This document shows, in pieces, positions 19,206 to 30,172 of a stretch of 64,000 bases of DNA. This stretch comes from Isochrysis galbana (Eukaryota; Haptophyta; Isochrysidales; Isochrysidaceae), in NCBI GenBank assembly GCA_018136815.1, contig CM030932.1, positions 186,001-250,000 of the forward strand. The letters run 5' to 3'. The notes beneath the pieces were generated by a model. That model had not been told where the DNA came from. It saw only the letters and a program-made list of their open reading frames with translations, and did no database searches. The stretch's first letter is position 1. Each line of letters opens with the position of its first letter. The position numbers and the translations under genes were made by a program.

Positions 19206-22200
19206 TCATCTCCTTGCCGCCACACGCACCCATGTTCCGATGGCACGTTGCTTACGGGCTTGCGGAGAGACACCTAGCGCGTCCCGCAGCCGGGCTGTCG
19301 CCCACCCCAAGCAAAGCCGGCGCACCTCTTCCCTATGCTCAGAGAGATAATTGGCAATGTCGTCCGCGAGGGCAGCCGATTTCGTGGCAGTTTTGCTGGT
19401 GTCTGCTCGAGGCTCGCCAATATACATGCCCGGCACCGCATGCCAGCTCCGCAAGGCCGCAGCAAGAGCCATCAATCGCCTCTGGGACAAGAGCATGTAG
19501 AGTGAGAGGCAGCCCCATCCGCGCCGGGTTTGCTCGAGCTCTGTGAGTTGCATTTCCACAAGTTCGCGGGCATCCTCATACTTCTCCGTCAGAGTGCTCT
19601 TGACAACCGCGATGGTCCGTTGACATTCTTCTTGCGCTTGCTGTCGTGCCCACGCCACCGTAGCTTCGGTGTATCGTTCGGCGGCCTGCTCGGCGGCTTC
19701 GCGAAGGAGTACCTCGGCTTGGGCGTGCTGCTCGCACAGCTCCGATCGCTGCACTTCGAGCGCTTCCTCCACCGCCTCAGCGTGTCGCTGGTAGAGTTCC
19801 GATCGTTGAGCCTCAAGTGCTAGCTCCAACTCGTGCGAAGAGATGACGTCATTTGCAGCTTGGCGATCCGATGCCGTCAGGTCGCAGAGCGTCGATGCAA
19901 CCACCTCGCCTCGCACCGATGCTGTCGTGTCGAATACGGACTGCTGCCAAGAATGAAATGCTCTCGAAACCGTACTCCATTTCGCCTGCGTACAAGGTAG
20001 GCGACCAATTCAGGGCGCGGCCACTCAACGGCTGCAGTTGATAATCGCTCGCAGCGTGGCTGGGCGACGCGTAAAACAGTGCGATGGCGACCCAAGGCGC
20101 CCACTCTTGCATGCTGCACGCGCACAGATGACGTGGCATGCGCTCGTGTCATGAACGAGGCACCTGCAAAAGTATGGCCTGCAATGCGCTTCCACGCCAA
20201 CTACGAAGTACATGATCCACCTCATTCTGGGCATCGCAAACTGCATCATGCGCAAGCGCTCGAATCTCGTCGACTTGCACATGAGCCGCAAATGGCGGTT
20301 CCGACGGCCGCGGCTCTCCTGTGCAACCGGACTCAAGCGTAGATGGTTCTTCCGTGCGACCCGCCGATGCTGAGCCCGCCATGGCATCCATTGCTTCATT
20401 GTTCGTCACAGCTTGCACTCCCTGTTCCCGAGTCATTGGAGACGATTGAGCCGCTTCCGCTGTGCCATACCTGGCAGCTATCGCCCCTGCGCTTGATACG
20501 GCTTGCACTTCTTGTTCTCGCGTTGTAGGGGCCGATATATTCGCCTCGTCAGAGCCACACTTGGCATCCGTTACCCCTATACTTGATACTGCCTGCACTC
20601 CCCGTTCTTGCATGATGAGAGCCGATACACCCCCCTCCCCAGTTTTCATGGCCTCTCCTAGTTGCGAGGAGCGCGCCGTTTCCGTCTGCGACATTGCATC
20701 CTCTCTTCCTCTCTTGAGATCCATCAGTTCTGAGTCCACTTCTTTGAGAGTCTCGCGGAAGGTCAGAACATGCGACTGCGCCTCCTCAAGCGCGGCGCGA
20801 GATGCAAGGAGCTCGGCATGGGATTCGGCAAGTTCATCTTGCATCACAGCGATCTTCCTCTCCGCAGCAACGAGCCCGGCCCTCGCACTAGGAAGTTCCG
20901 TTCGAATGTCCGTCAGATCGGCCTTCGCCGCAGTGAGGGTGGCATTAGCAACACCCAACTCAGAGGCCAACGCAGTTGATTCGCTCCTTGACACTTTCAG
21001 CGCCTCTCGCGAGGCGGAAAGCTCGGCTCGTAGCTCAGCTATAGCGTGTTCAGACGCGCGCGCATTCAAGCGAGCGTCCTCCAACTGCTCGAGCAGCACG
21101 TCTCTCGTGGGCGGATCCCTGTGCAGGGCTTCATCAAGGCTGCTGTCGGGCTCCCTTGTGCCTACCGGCGACGACGGGGATTCAAGTACAGTGCCGGGAG
21201 AGTTCGGTGAGGATACATTCATACGTTGAACGCTGGCAGCAAGCCTCTCGCGGAGCGCGCGCACTACGCGTGCCTCGTGCGTGCGTTGCTCATCGAGCGC
21301 TTGGCGCGCAATGCGCAGGCCGTCGTGCAGTTGGCCGATTTCGTCTTCCTGCTCCTCGGTAGCTGTGATCAAGGACTCAACCCGATTCCTGTGAGAGGCC
21401 TGCCAGGCAAGCGGATGATGGGGAGGAGGACGTGAGTTGCGATGCACGTCCTCTCTTCTGGCACGCATGTGACAGAGTTCAACTACCACTTTCCGATGGG
21501 CACATTGTCCCATTGTCCGCGCCCGAAGGGTTGCCATAGCAAGTCACATTGTCGAAGCAACGCACCTGCTGCTGCTCAAGCATATTGCGCAAGTGTTCCT
21601 CCCTGCGAAGCGCCGAGGCAAGACGAGTTTCAACTGCGGATACCTGTCGCTGCAGCGCGGCTTCCACGTCAACACCGTTTGCCGTGGCACGTGGCTCAGA
21701 ATGCATGTCAGCGCTAGGTGCCCCAGACCACAGCTCGGTGCCTGCTTCTTGACTGCTGCTCATGACGGGTTGCTGCGGCTGATCTCTCAACCGCACCGAT
21801 ATATTGTTGGCCGATGAAGGGATCGAAGACTGCTGTGGAGGTGTGACGGCAAGGTGCCCGTCGACGGTCTGGACATTGCTGCTCGTGCCTTGCTTCTCGC
21901 TTGGAGAAGTATCGGTGACAAGTGGCCAAGAGCTGTGCCCCGTTGTAGGCGAATCGGCACTTGAAGGAAAATTGCTCGCTGATGACTCAGCTTTACTTGC
22001 AGTGCCGCGGTGTTTCTGCGGGGGTGGCGTCGACGACGTGTTTCGGGCGTTCGAGTATGCGGCGTATCGCCGTGGTGAGCATGATGCGTCCATCGGGGCA
22101 TCCGAAGGCAACAGCCCATGGCTCGGCGAGTGCATCAGCCGGCGCAGGCCCTCAAGCTCCTCCTGCAGGCGCTCCAACCGTCGTCTTCCCAGCTCGGAGG

Positions 22201-22642
22201 ACACCCCGCTCGATCGCAGCACATGTATGTGTTTCTCCAGCTCGGTAATGCGCGCGCTCTGCCTCTGGTGCTCTGCCTTCAGCGCGAGCTGCTGGTACGC
22301 TGCCTCTGGCGCTCCTTCCAACCGCTTCAGCTGGGGCAGCCGCCTGGCATAAGCGGTGTCATGCTCAACTGTGTGTGAACGGGTACTCGAGCGGCCGAAT
22401 GTGCTCAGCGCCTGCTCAAGCTCGGCCATCCGCTGCTGAGCAAGGCTCCTCTCGTGCGCTCGCTCGCTCATGAAGCGCCGCAGCTTGCGTGCATAGCTCT
22501 CGGAGAGCGCGCCGACCTGGCGCTCGAGCGCATGCTCGGAGAGGGCCGGCGCGCGAGCCCACGAGCACGAGCTGCTGCACACGTCGCCGCAACAGCCAGG
22601 GCGCGACGAGACGGCGCCCGCTGCAGGCGGCGATGGCGCCAT
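19206..22642 (-). CDS. Large coiled-coil protein, three exons
   Basis: Exons 22642-21566, 21399-20164 and 19943-19206, both introns phase 0 with GT (GTGCGT; GTGCCT) and CAG acceptors, giving 1016 aa. Exon 1 encodes MAPSPPAAG, a Cys-rich start and then heptads (RITELEKHIHVLRS, ERLQEELEGLRRL). Exon 2 has long coiled coils (ELRAELSASREALKVSRSE) and three imperfect 30-residue units starting (E/Q)xVQAV(S/T). Exon 3 has Gln/Glu-rich coil (ALEAQRSELYQRHAEAVEEAL) and ends with a basic tail. No enzymatic domain is seen. It resembles structural, centrosomal or motor-associated proteins in general, but I cannot name a family. Acceptor choice at exon 3 is the least certain. It lies 627 bp downstream of the FHA gene on the same strand. 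Confidence 0.7.
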
Positions 22643-23268
22643 CTTCCCGCCTTCGCCCCCGCCAGCTCCCCAGCTTCCCCTTCTCCCGCGTCCTCTTCAG
22701 CCCCCCATTTACCATTTACAACTTTACAACTTAGGGACAAAACAATTTGTCAGATCGCCTTTTTTAGGGTGTGTGTGCATTGTTTCGGGCTGGTCGGAGT
22801 TGCATGCACCATGCGTTTCGTCCTGTTCGACCTCCAAGGGAGAACCCCCCTGTCTCTGAAGCATGCGCATGCACGTGGCAAATGAACTACGACATCACCA
22901 CCGCACCACCACCACCACATATCATCAATATCGTATTCACTGAATATTCACAACTTTCATCTATGTCAGCCAAATGCCACGTGCCCCACGTCGCTCATTT
23001 AGTCAGTATGCCTAGGCGCAACGAAGACGAGCTCAAAGTACACAAAAGACAAAAGCTTGCGCGTGCACAAATAATTTTGGCATAAGCCGTCGACAAGGCT
23101 CGTCGTTGCACTCGGCGTTCTAGCGACACACGGGGGCGATGACACGTAAAGGGAAGAAGCGCAGATCGCCCCTACAAGATTGCATCTAATTTGCAATTGG
23201 ATGTCCAAGTGGCCGCGCACACCCGTCCACACTTGGCGTTAGGATACAAGTCCCGTCGCCGAAGAGCA

Positions 23269-24858
23269 TCAGCCCCTTTTACAAGATGATACTTCGTTTG
23301 CTTCTCGCCTAAAGGTGCCTACTGTGTGCCTAGCAACCATTCGTGTGTTGACTTCAGTTGCATGTAGTTCAATGGTGTCTAACATTCGCACTCGCTCATT
23401 GTCCTCCCCAGCATCCCCGTCAATGGCCAAGTCATAGGTAATCGCTTGCTTCTCGAGCGACTCGAGTCGCCGGCGCTTTGCATTCAGCAATGGTAGATAA
23501 TCACTCCACTCTCTTGCCTGGGAGAATGCACATGAATACGGGCACCGTTAACCTCCATCATGACTCACACGCAGCTTCCAACACGGCTAGGCAGTATTGA
23601 AATCGTGCCACCCTTCCAACACATGTGCCGTGTGCATCCACCAAAACTCACCTCTTCGCGTCGAAGCTGCTCGATCTCGCTGGATAACTTGGCTTCAATG
23701 TCACCGACTCGTGATTGGAGGCGTTTGCAGCGCTCTTGCTGGTTGGCCATTGACGTCTCGAGATCGGCATGGTGCTCGAGGAGAGACTGCAGCATCACTG
23801 CACCTGAGAACATGGTGGATATGCCATGATGGGTTCGGTTGAGGTATATGTTACGGGCGCCGCAAGTCTTGCGCGTACAAGTGGGTTTAAGATTGCCATA
23901 CCGACCTGACATTCAGCACGTTGCGCTGAGGTGATAGCTGGATTGAGCAAGGGCATTTTCTACATTGTGCAACAGTCGACCTACCGGGACTCTTGTCTCC
24001 CGCCACACGCTGCAAGTCTAGACGGGTCATCTTAACTGGACCGATGACTTTTTCGTCGCCACTTCGACTGAGGAATAATTCTAGCACTTTTGAGTAGAAT
24101 CGCGACCCGCGAAGCTCGACCGAAAGGTCAGCAGGACTGTGCGGGAGCTGTGCCCAATGCATACGCTCGGGCTCCTCATTGCCGAACGTATCGACCCCAT
24201 TGCACCATCGCACCGTTAGATCCGCGCCATGTGGTGTGTCTGCTGAATTTGCCTGAATCCTTTCACATTGGAGAGTAAGCACACCTTGTGCGAGCTCCCT
24301 TATGATGTTATGGTCTGTCGCCTCGCTGCGTTGGCATTGTACGCTACAACAGAAGAACGAGCCATCACGGAGGCATCGCTCTTCCAACCAAGAGCGTGCG
24401 CATTTGCATGCAGCCAAGTAGTCTTCCTGCGGCGGTACATCCAAACAGGTCAGAGCTCGCAGTATCTTTACATCCTTCGCCTTCTCGTCGCACACTTTCC
24501 CTGCCTGGCCATCAGGCTGTTGTGCGCTCAGGATGACGGGCTCAATGTGGATGACCAGCGGACCAATCCGCTCGTCGGCAAGTAGATGGATGACGTCGCC
24601 ATCGTAGACTCGGTGGATGGAATCTTTCAGGAGTTTTATCGGTTCTTGGTCGTATCGCTGCAAAAGAGAGGCGTGGAGGCCTGTACACGTCACCGTCCAT
24701 TCGGCTCCCTGTCTTGAAAACAGGAGCTGGCCGCGTGAGATTCTCTTGGCCATGGAATTTGAGCCAAGAAGGCTCGCTCGCCCAACTTTGCCATCCTCAC
24801 CCAGCTGGACGGGCGAGCCATCCTCGAGGTGCAACAAAGAAATATGCGGCGTGCACAT
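23269..24858 (-). CDS. FHA-domain protein with coiled-coil tail, three exons
   Basis: Predicted exons 24858-23902, 23786-23652 and 23517-23269 give 446 aa with all junctions phase 0 (donors GTATGG and GTGAGT; acceptors CTGCAG and CTCCCAG). Residues 1-105 look like a forkhead-associated domain, which binds phosphothreonine: VGRASLLGSNSMAKRISRGQLLF (Gly-Arg, then Ser/Arg before a conserved loop) and VYDGDVIHLL near the end. Residues 130-300 are Cys-rich and unassigned. Exons 2-3 form a coiled coil (SRVGDIEAKLSSEIEQLRREE; AKRRRLESLEKQ). FHA proteins usually act in DNA-damage or signalling complexes; the role here is unknown. The downstream neighbour is also a coiled-coil protein on the same strand. 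Confidence 0.65.
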
Positions 24859-25110
24859 GCAACTTCAGCTTAGTCTTGTCCAGACTCAGTGGAAGAAGTA
24901 TGGCTGAAGGTGGAAGAAGGCAGTGGGGCGGAGCAGAGCGGAATGCAGGGAATGGGAGAGGAGAGGAGGGATTGATGGAGAGAGAGGAGAAGAGAGCCAC
25001 TCCGGCCGGAGGTTCAGTCCGGGGGGGGAACAAATCGTATGTGCGGGCAGCGTGCGGAGTACGGGCCGCAGCCACGAGAGCAGAGGCAGCGGCCAGAAAG
25101 ACAGCGTAGC
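24859..25110. promoter_or_regulatory. Purine-rich tract upstream of the FHA gene
   Basis: The + strand is G/A-rich (GGAAGAAGG, GGAGAGGAGAGG, run of G at 25021-25028), so the minus coding strand is pyrimidine-rich. Similar one-sided tracts precede several other genes in this window and probably cover 5' UTR or promoter (inference). Confidence 0.4.
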
Positions 25111-25729
25111 GCGCGAGGGGCGGTGGGGCGGGGCGGCGGACGGGCGGCACGGTGATGCACAGGATACTTTAGATGGATAGCCTCACTCTTTACTCTTAGC
25201 TAAAGTAGTTGGCCATCGAGCGGACGCTAGCGACGATGCGACGCTTTGCTACTTTTAACATTCGGCTGGGGCTGATCCCGTTTCACCCGAGCCTATTCGT
25301 AGGGGCGTAAGGGCCGAGGCAGGAGTACCGTCAGCGAAGATCGATGCACGATAGAGTAGCGCCGACTATCCTAGCTCATGATTCTCGACACGGAACCCGG
25401 AAATAAAAGGAGCTTCCACAAACTACAAACTTGATTGATGCGTGATGCTCACTATCACTGTCCCGACTGCGACTGCGACTGCCAAAGCATCAAGGATCGC
25501 CCCCCCGCCCCCTCCCTGGTGGTTTGGTGGTGCCGGGGGCTCAACGGGTAGCGTGATTGATTGTACGTGCCTTGTATTTTGTATTTTACTACTAGATTTT
25601 AGAGCTAGAACGGTCGTGCTTGTCGTAGTCCGGATCCGGATGGCGGCGGGGTAGTTTTAAGGCTAGTCGCAATAGCAATAGCTATTGGCAATAAAAAAAG
25701 ATCTGTAGATTAAGGGCCGCACACCTATT

Positions 25730-26210
25730 GCAAGACCTATTCTCGAGCCGGATCGTGTTGTTTTTTGTCGTTCTTTTCCCGTCGTTCTCTTCGTTCTCCT
25801 ACGGGCGTGTGCTGCATGGCGCGCGCCATGGCATCCTTCTGCGGGGCCCCTCAGTGCCCCCCAGAGGGCCAGCCAGGGCAGCTCAGGGGGCAGTGGAGGC
25901 TGGGGCAGTGCCCCTGGCCTCTCCTCCCGCCTCTCCCTCGCTCGTCTCGCTGACCCTGGGTGCCAACTTGGCGGCCTCGGTGGTCTGTGGCTCAGTGGTG
26001 AGGGGGGGGGCAGTACGAGCGAGGGCCAGTGCAGGCGAGTGCGTGCGGCGCGCGGGGCGCGCTCGGCGAAGGTCCGGGCCAGATTGGTGTCAGCTCAGCC
26101 CCTGCCAGCAGGATGGGGCTGAGGTTGGTTGTGCAGGCCCACAAGGGATGTCTGCGATGGAGAGAGGGGGGCGCGAGGCCTCCATTGGCCTCCTACTTGT
26201 AAAAGTAATT
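25730..26210 (-). mobile_element. Short LINE-like derivative
   Basis: The minus strand starts near a hairpin (TACTT, loop TTAC, AAGTA; 26189-26204) followed by GGAGGCC and a stretch shared with the + copy at 48605-48760 (CCCCTCTCCATCGCGGAC-like). Further along, CTGCCCCCTGAGCTGCC-type sequence is shared with copies at 27100 and 34960. It is not protein-coding in any convincing way. The 3' boundary is uncertain. Confidence 0.5.
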
Positions 26211-26234
26211 TTTTTAAATTGTTAACAAATTTTT

Positions 26235-26514
26235 ATGGGGCGCGGCGCGGCAAAGGAACGGGACTAGCGCTCACTCAAGACAGGACACCCTGCCGCGGCA
26301 AGCATGCTGGGCATGGTGTCCTTGCTGGCGTGTGGCTGTCCGGGGACGGCTCGGGTCGCGCCTCGTGCGCACCTTGGTCGGTGTGGCGCCCTCTCGTGGG
26401 CGCTTCGGGTGCGAGGCGTCGAGCATGGCCCGATCATCCGTCGCGGCGGGTGGGGCGGCAGGAGGGGAGGGGAGCGGCGCGCGCTCCATGACCCTATCGG
26501 TTTAACGATAGTTG
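26235..26514 (-). mobile_element. Short LINE-like derivative with MERA start
   Basis: The minus strand opens with hairpin CTATCG ... CGATAG (26494-26511) followed by ATGGAGCGCGCGCC, the same ORF1-like start as copies A and B. Its stem bases differ from all other copies yet still pair. No target duplication was found. Confidence 0.5.
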
Positions 26515-26693
26515 TCAATGAAACAAGTAAGGACAAACGAACAAATTCTGCGTGCAGTGCGGCGGAGCTTCGAGACACATCATTGGCGAAAACAAAACTT
26601 ACTCTCAATTTTTCTCTCATACTACACAATGATAGAAGCACCGCACCCGCCTAGAGTATATAAAATACTCTGGATGCGACACCCGAACAATAA

Positions 26694-27439
26694 ACCTTTT
26701 AATAGTCTCACCGCACACGCGGCCGTGGACCCTCTACTTTCTACTCACGTAGGAAACTTTCTACACCCCCACTTCCCCGGCCCTTCTCCCCCCGCCATAA
26801 GGCGACTCCCCCCGTGCACTACTAGGGGGATAGGGGTGAAGGGCTTAGATATGGTCCGGTGGCCCGCGCCCCCCCCCCGGTGATCATTCCCCCCCTTCCT
26901 CCTGTGTCTCCGAGTGGGCGGCGGTCTCAGCCCCGACTTATCCTGTAAACAGGTGCGGGACTTACCTATTTTTCGGTGAGCGGAGCTCTCGCTCCGCCCA
27001 CCCCCTTCTCCGCGCTCTCTCTCCCCTCTCCTGCGGCACGCGCGATGGCGCGCCTGCGGCAGGCCTGCAGCTGCCTGCTGGCGACCCCTGGAGGCTCATG
27101 GAGGCCAGCTCTGGGGGCAGAGGAGGCTGGGACTGGGCCCTGGTCTCCCCTGCCTCTCCCTCGCTGGCGCTCCTGAGCCTCTGGGGCCCCCAATCTGCAC
27201 CTGTCTGCCTGTCGACCAGGGGGGGAGGGGGGGTTGGAGCAATGGGCTGGCCACGAGGGGCCAGGATGGGCGAATGGGGCGAGCCTGTGGGGAAGGGAGT
27301 GGGTCAGTAGGGCAGTGGCCTCCTGGCAAGCCATCAGGCGTGCCAGGAGGATGGGTGGTTCCTCCCCCATGGCAGGGGAGGAGTGGAGAGAGGGGGGGGC
27401 TCGTGCCCCCCCATGGGGCAACCAAGTATAAACTTAGTT
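26694..27439 (-). mobile_element. LINE-like copy D, 746 bp, both ends present
   Basis: The duplication GACACCCGAACAATAA lies at 26678-26693 and 27440-27455. The minus strand begins with the hairpin (27420-27439) and ATGGGGGGGCACGAGCC; its 3' end ATTAAAAGG and the preceding UTR match copies A and B. The full-length middle is missing, so this is an internally deleted, non-autonomous form and not a 5'-truncated one. Confidence 0.8.
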
Positions 27440-27455
27440 GACACCCGAACAATAA

Positions 27456-28055
27456 CAACGTTGCGAGGGGAGGGGAGGGGAGGGGCCGCTGACGCGACGC
27501 CTCCTCCAAGTGGCATCGAGCATCGAGTGAAGACAAGCCTAGGGGGCGTAGGCGGACGGGGGCGCGGACGGGGGCGGACGGGAGCGGATGAGCGGATAGG
27601 GGCGACAATGCGTAGCCGGCAGCGCATGGAGGCACACCAACACCACATGGAGAAAGCGAAAGGCGGGGTAGTTTATCGCACGGCAGGTTATAGACTACGG
27701 ACTACGGTACGTAGACATGGTGCCTGGTGCCTGGTGCATGGTGCCTGGTGCATGGTCATGGTCATGGATGGTACGGTCGGTGGTACGCGGTAGATTGACG
27801 TCCCGCACAAATTTTGACTACTCAAGGGCTAGTCGAGGGTAAAACGTGAATATCCTGCACTTTTGGATTTGGATTTTAGTGGATGGCGGACAAAATGCGA
27901 AGTGTCGATTGGTTAGGCGGAAATGTGAAAATTATATTTTGTAGGCAGGGCGATCTTCAGTATGACACGCCTGAATCATAATTTTTGTACTCTAGGATTA
28001 AAGGGGGGAATGGTGTAGGGTGTAACGTTTCGCCGCCTCTCTCTCGCCTTGCCGA
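27456..28055. other. Intergenic, no supported gene
   Basis: Contains CATGGTGCCTGG repeats (27718-27765) and G-rich tracts (27465-27485, 27540-27600). It serves as upstream region of the gene at 28056. Confidence 0.5.
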
Positions 28056-28604
28056 ATGGTGGTCCTCGTGGAGCAGGTGTCTGCGGTCACGACGGCGAGG
28101 CCGCCATCCCTTTCGCCGTCCGACTACGGCAATGTTGTCTCGGGAGCTTTCGCCGAGAAGCTTCTCGAGGAGGCCCTCAAGTACCGCTCCTACTCGCCTA
28201 AATATCGAAAGATCACATCACTCAGGCAGAGCGACTCTGCAGGAGCACTTCCAGTGTCGGCGAAGGGAGATATAGATTCATCCTCCACGCACGGCACTGC
28301 AGGGAAGTCGTTCGGCATTAATTACGACATTACCTCGCACGCTGCCACAGTAGACCCGCACATGTTTGCCAGGCCGAGGGCGGCTGTTGATATCACCTCA
28401 CACTCAGCCACTGTGGACCACTACATGTTCGCAGTGTCTGAGTTTGATGTTGACATTACCTCCCACTCAGCCACCGTGGACCGCTACATGTTTTCCGGCG
28501 CAGCCGGATTGGGCTCTTCCGCAGTCTTCAAGGTGATGACAAGCGTTGGATTCAAGGAACTCGTTGGAAAGGACAGTCTAGCTGAGTACCTAGCAAACCT
28601 ATGA
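28056..28604 (+). CDS. Protein with three 21-residue DITSH-ATVD repeats
   Basis: Unrecognised 182-aa protein, single exon, ATG at 28056. Residues 90-104, 111-125 and 132-146 carry the unit (Y/V)DITSHxATVDxxMF, spaced exactly 21 residues apart. The N-terminal part (20-55) contains an amphipathic stretch AEKLLEEALKYRSYSPKY, and the C-terminus FKELVGKDSLAEYLANL also looks helical. No signal peptide or membrane segment is seen. The strong conservation of the 15-residue core against variable 6-residue linkers suggests selection for a repeated binding motif. It is compact and well-formed and unlike the surrounding repeats, so probably a real host gene. I cannot propose a function. Confidence 0.65.
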   Translation: MVVLVEQVSAVTTARPPSLSPSDYGNVVSGAFAEKLLEEALKYRSYSPKYRKITSLRQSDSAGALPVSAKGDIDSSSTHGTAGKSFGINYDITSHAATVDPHMFARPRAAVDITSHSATVDHYMFAVSEFDVDITSHSATVDRYMFSGAAGLGSSAVFKVMTSVGFKELVGKDSLAEYLANL

Positions 28605-29190
28605 GATGATCCATCTTCTGGCTGTACTCCACATGTGCGGCATCGCTGTTCTCCTGTTCTTGTAGAAACGGCTAGCAGCTTGTAAGGAAATCAAACAGCT
28701 GCATCCTCTGATTCGAGCATTCCGGCCGGATCCTACTTGCTGTTATTCTGAATTCGTGTCCCGCAAACTGGTTGCATTTTGTTGTGATTCGAGCATTCTG
28801 GCCGGATCATACTAATTGTGTTTCTGCTCTCGTCTGCGCGCATGCTGGCTGATACGGCGGCTTCTCCATGAGAGAATTTTTGCCAGAAGATCAGGAACAT
28901 CGAGGATGAGTGCTGTGCTTCGTATGTATTGGGCAAGTCTCAAGGCTTAACTACCATACCGTTTGAGCTTGCGAGATGCAATGAGTAATTGTGGTTATTG
29001 TGCCCTACTCACACGCCATGCATAATGAACGGTCATTCTGCTGCTACCAAGCCCTACTTGGCTGAGGTCACGGTCAGGGGTGGGGGTACGGATTGAGAAA
29101 CGAGGGTGGGTGCTTGGCTGGGGGTGCGGGGGCTCCGCCCCCGCGGCGAAAATGCCAAAAACAGTCCCAGTTCCGGTACCGTTACGCAAA
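28605..29190. other. Intergenic with GCATTC(T/C)GGCCGGATC duplicate
   Basis: A short duplicated segment (GATTCGAGCATTC(C/T)GGCCGGATC) occurs at about 28710 and 28785. No gene is seen. Confidence 0.5.
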
Positions 29191-29191
29191 A

Positions 29192-29292
29192 ATCTCGTTC
29201 ATCTCGTCGGGCCATCAGGCCATCTCGTTCATCTCGTCGGGCCATCAGGCCATCTCGTTCATCTCGTTATATCTCGTCGTCGGGCCATCAGT
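29192..29292 (+). repeat. 30-bp tandem repeat, about three units
   Basis: The unit CTCGTTCATCTCGTCGGGCC plus ATCAGGCCAT repeats twice exactly and a third time with a short internal change. Confidence 0.85.
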
Positions 29293-29559
29293 CCTGGAGA
29301 AGGAATGGTCACGCCGTCACGCCAAATGGATCGACCTCGGCATCCGACGGACCGTCGAGGGCTAGGGGCTAGGCTATGATGGCGTGCCTAACCCCTCTGG
29401 TTCAGCAAAGGCATCCCCACTACCATTCGTGCCGCAGACGGTAGCCGCCGCTATCGAGCGAGTGCCCCACGTCGATGAATCTTCTCCGTCCATGCCAGCC
29501 TCCAATCCAACCACCGAAAAAAATTACAAATTACTACTAATTTATACTCTTCTGCTCAA

Positions 29560-29905
29560 AACTCAAATGGGAGGAGACGGCGGTGAAAAAAACCGGACGT
29601 CGGGGTTTGGGTGTTGGCAAAAGTTTTGGGTTTTGTGGGTTTTGGCTTTGGCTTTGGCTTTGGCTTTGGCTTTGGCTTTGGCTTTTGCACTTTCTTGTTT
29701 CTTATGGCTTGGCTTGTGGGCGTGGGAGCTCGGCTCGCGGCCCGCGGCCATTGGGGCTTGGGCTGCATTAATGATGAGGGCTCAGCTCATGCCAAGTGGC
29801 AGAGCATGATGCATGAGCGTGACTGACAGGCCCCACAGAGTTGGACACTGAGGGGCAGGGCACGAGGCGCCTTCCCGGTGTGAACTGAGTATAAACTTAG
29901 TTGAG
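29560..29905 (-). mobile_element. Short LINE-like derivative, third subfamily, with hexamer array
   Basis: The minus strand opens with the hairpin AACTAAGT, loop TTAT, ACTCAGTT (29883-29902). The next 200 bp resemble the + copy at 58100-58290 (shared GGGCCTGTCA, GCATGAGCTGA, CCCCAATGGCC). The 3' part carries a (TTTGGC)n array on the + strand at about 29637-29683. No duplication was found. Confidence 0.5.
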
Positions 29906-30172
29906 GTTTCACGCCAGAAACTGGCGGGAAAGTATGAGCCAACAGCCGAGAGAAGAGAATAACCAAAACACTCGGGCAGAAGGAGGGAGAGACGGCGACG
30001 AGAGACAAAATAAGATGACGTAGAAGGAGAAGTGTAAGAGACGAGAGAAGGAGAGAGAGAGAAGGAAGGGAGAGGCATTCAGGAGAAGGACTTTGATTAC
30101 ATCAAGAGAAGAGGGAGCGAGAAGAGGAGTTGCGCGCGCTCTCTCTGCTTCTCTCGTTCTTCCTCTCTCTCG

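Noticed and set aside
26648-26670. AGAGTAT ... ATACTCT palindrome as another LINE 5' hairpin
   Set aside because: It folds well (loop ATAAA) but is not followed by an element start and lies outside the duplication of copy D; left out of the hairpin list.
29192-29292. 30-bp repeats as a CRISPR array
   Set aside because: The units are adjacent without spacers, and the context is eukaryotic.
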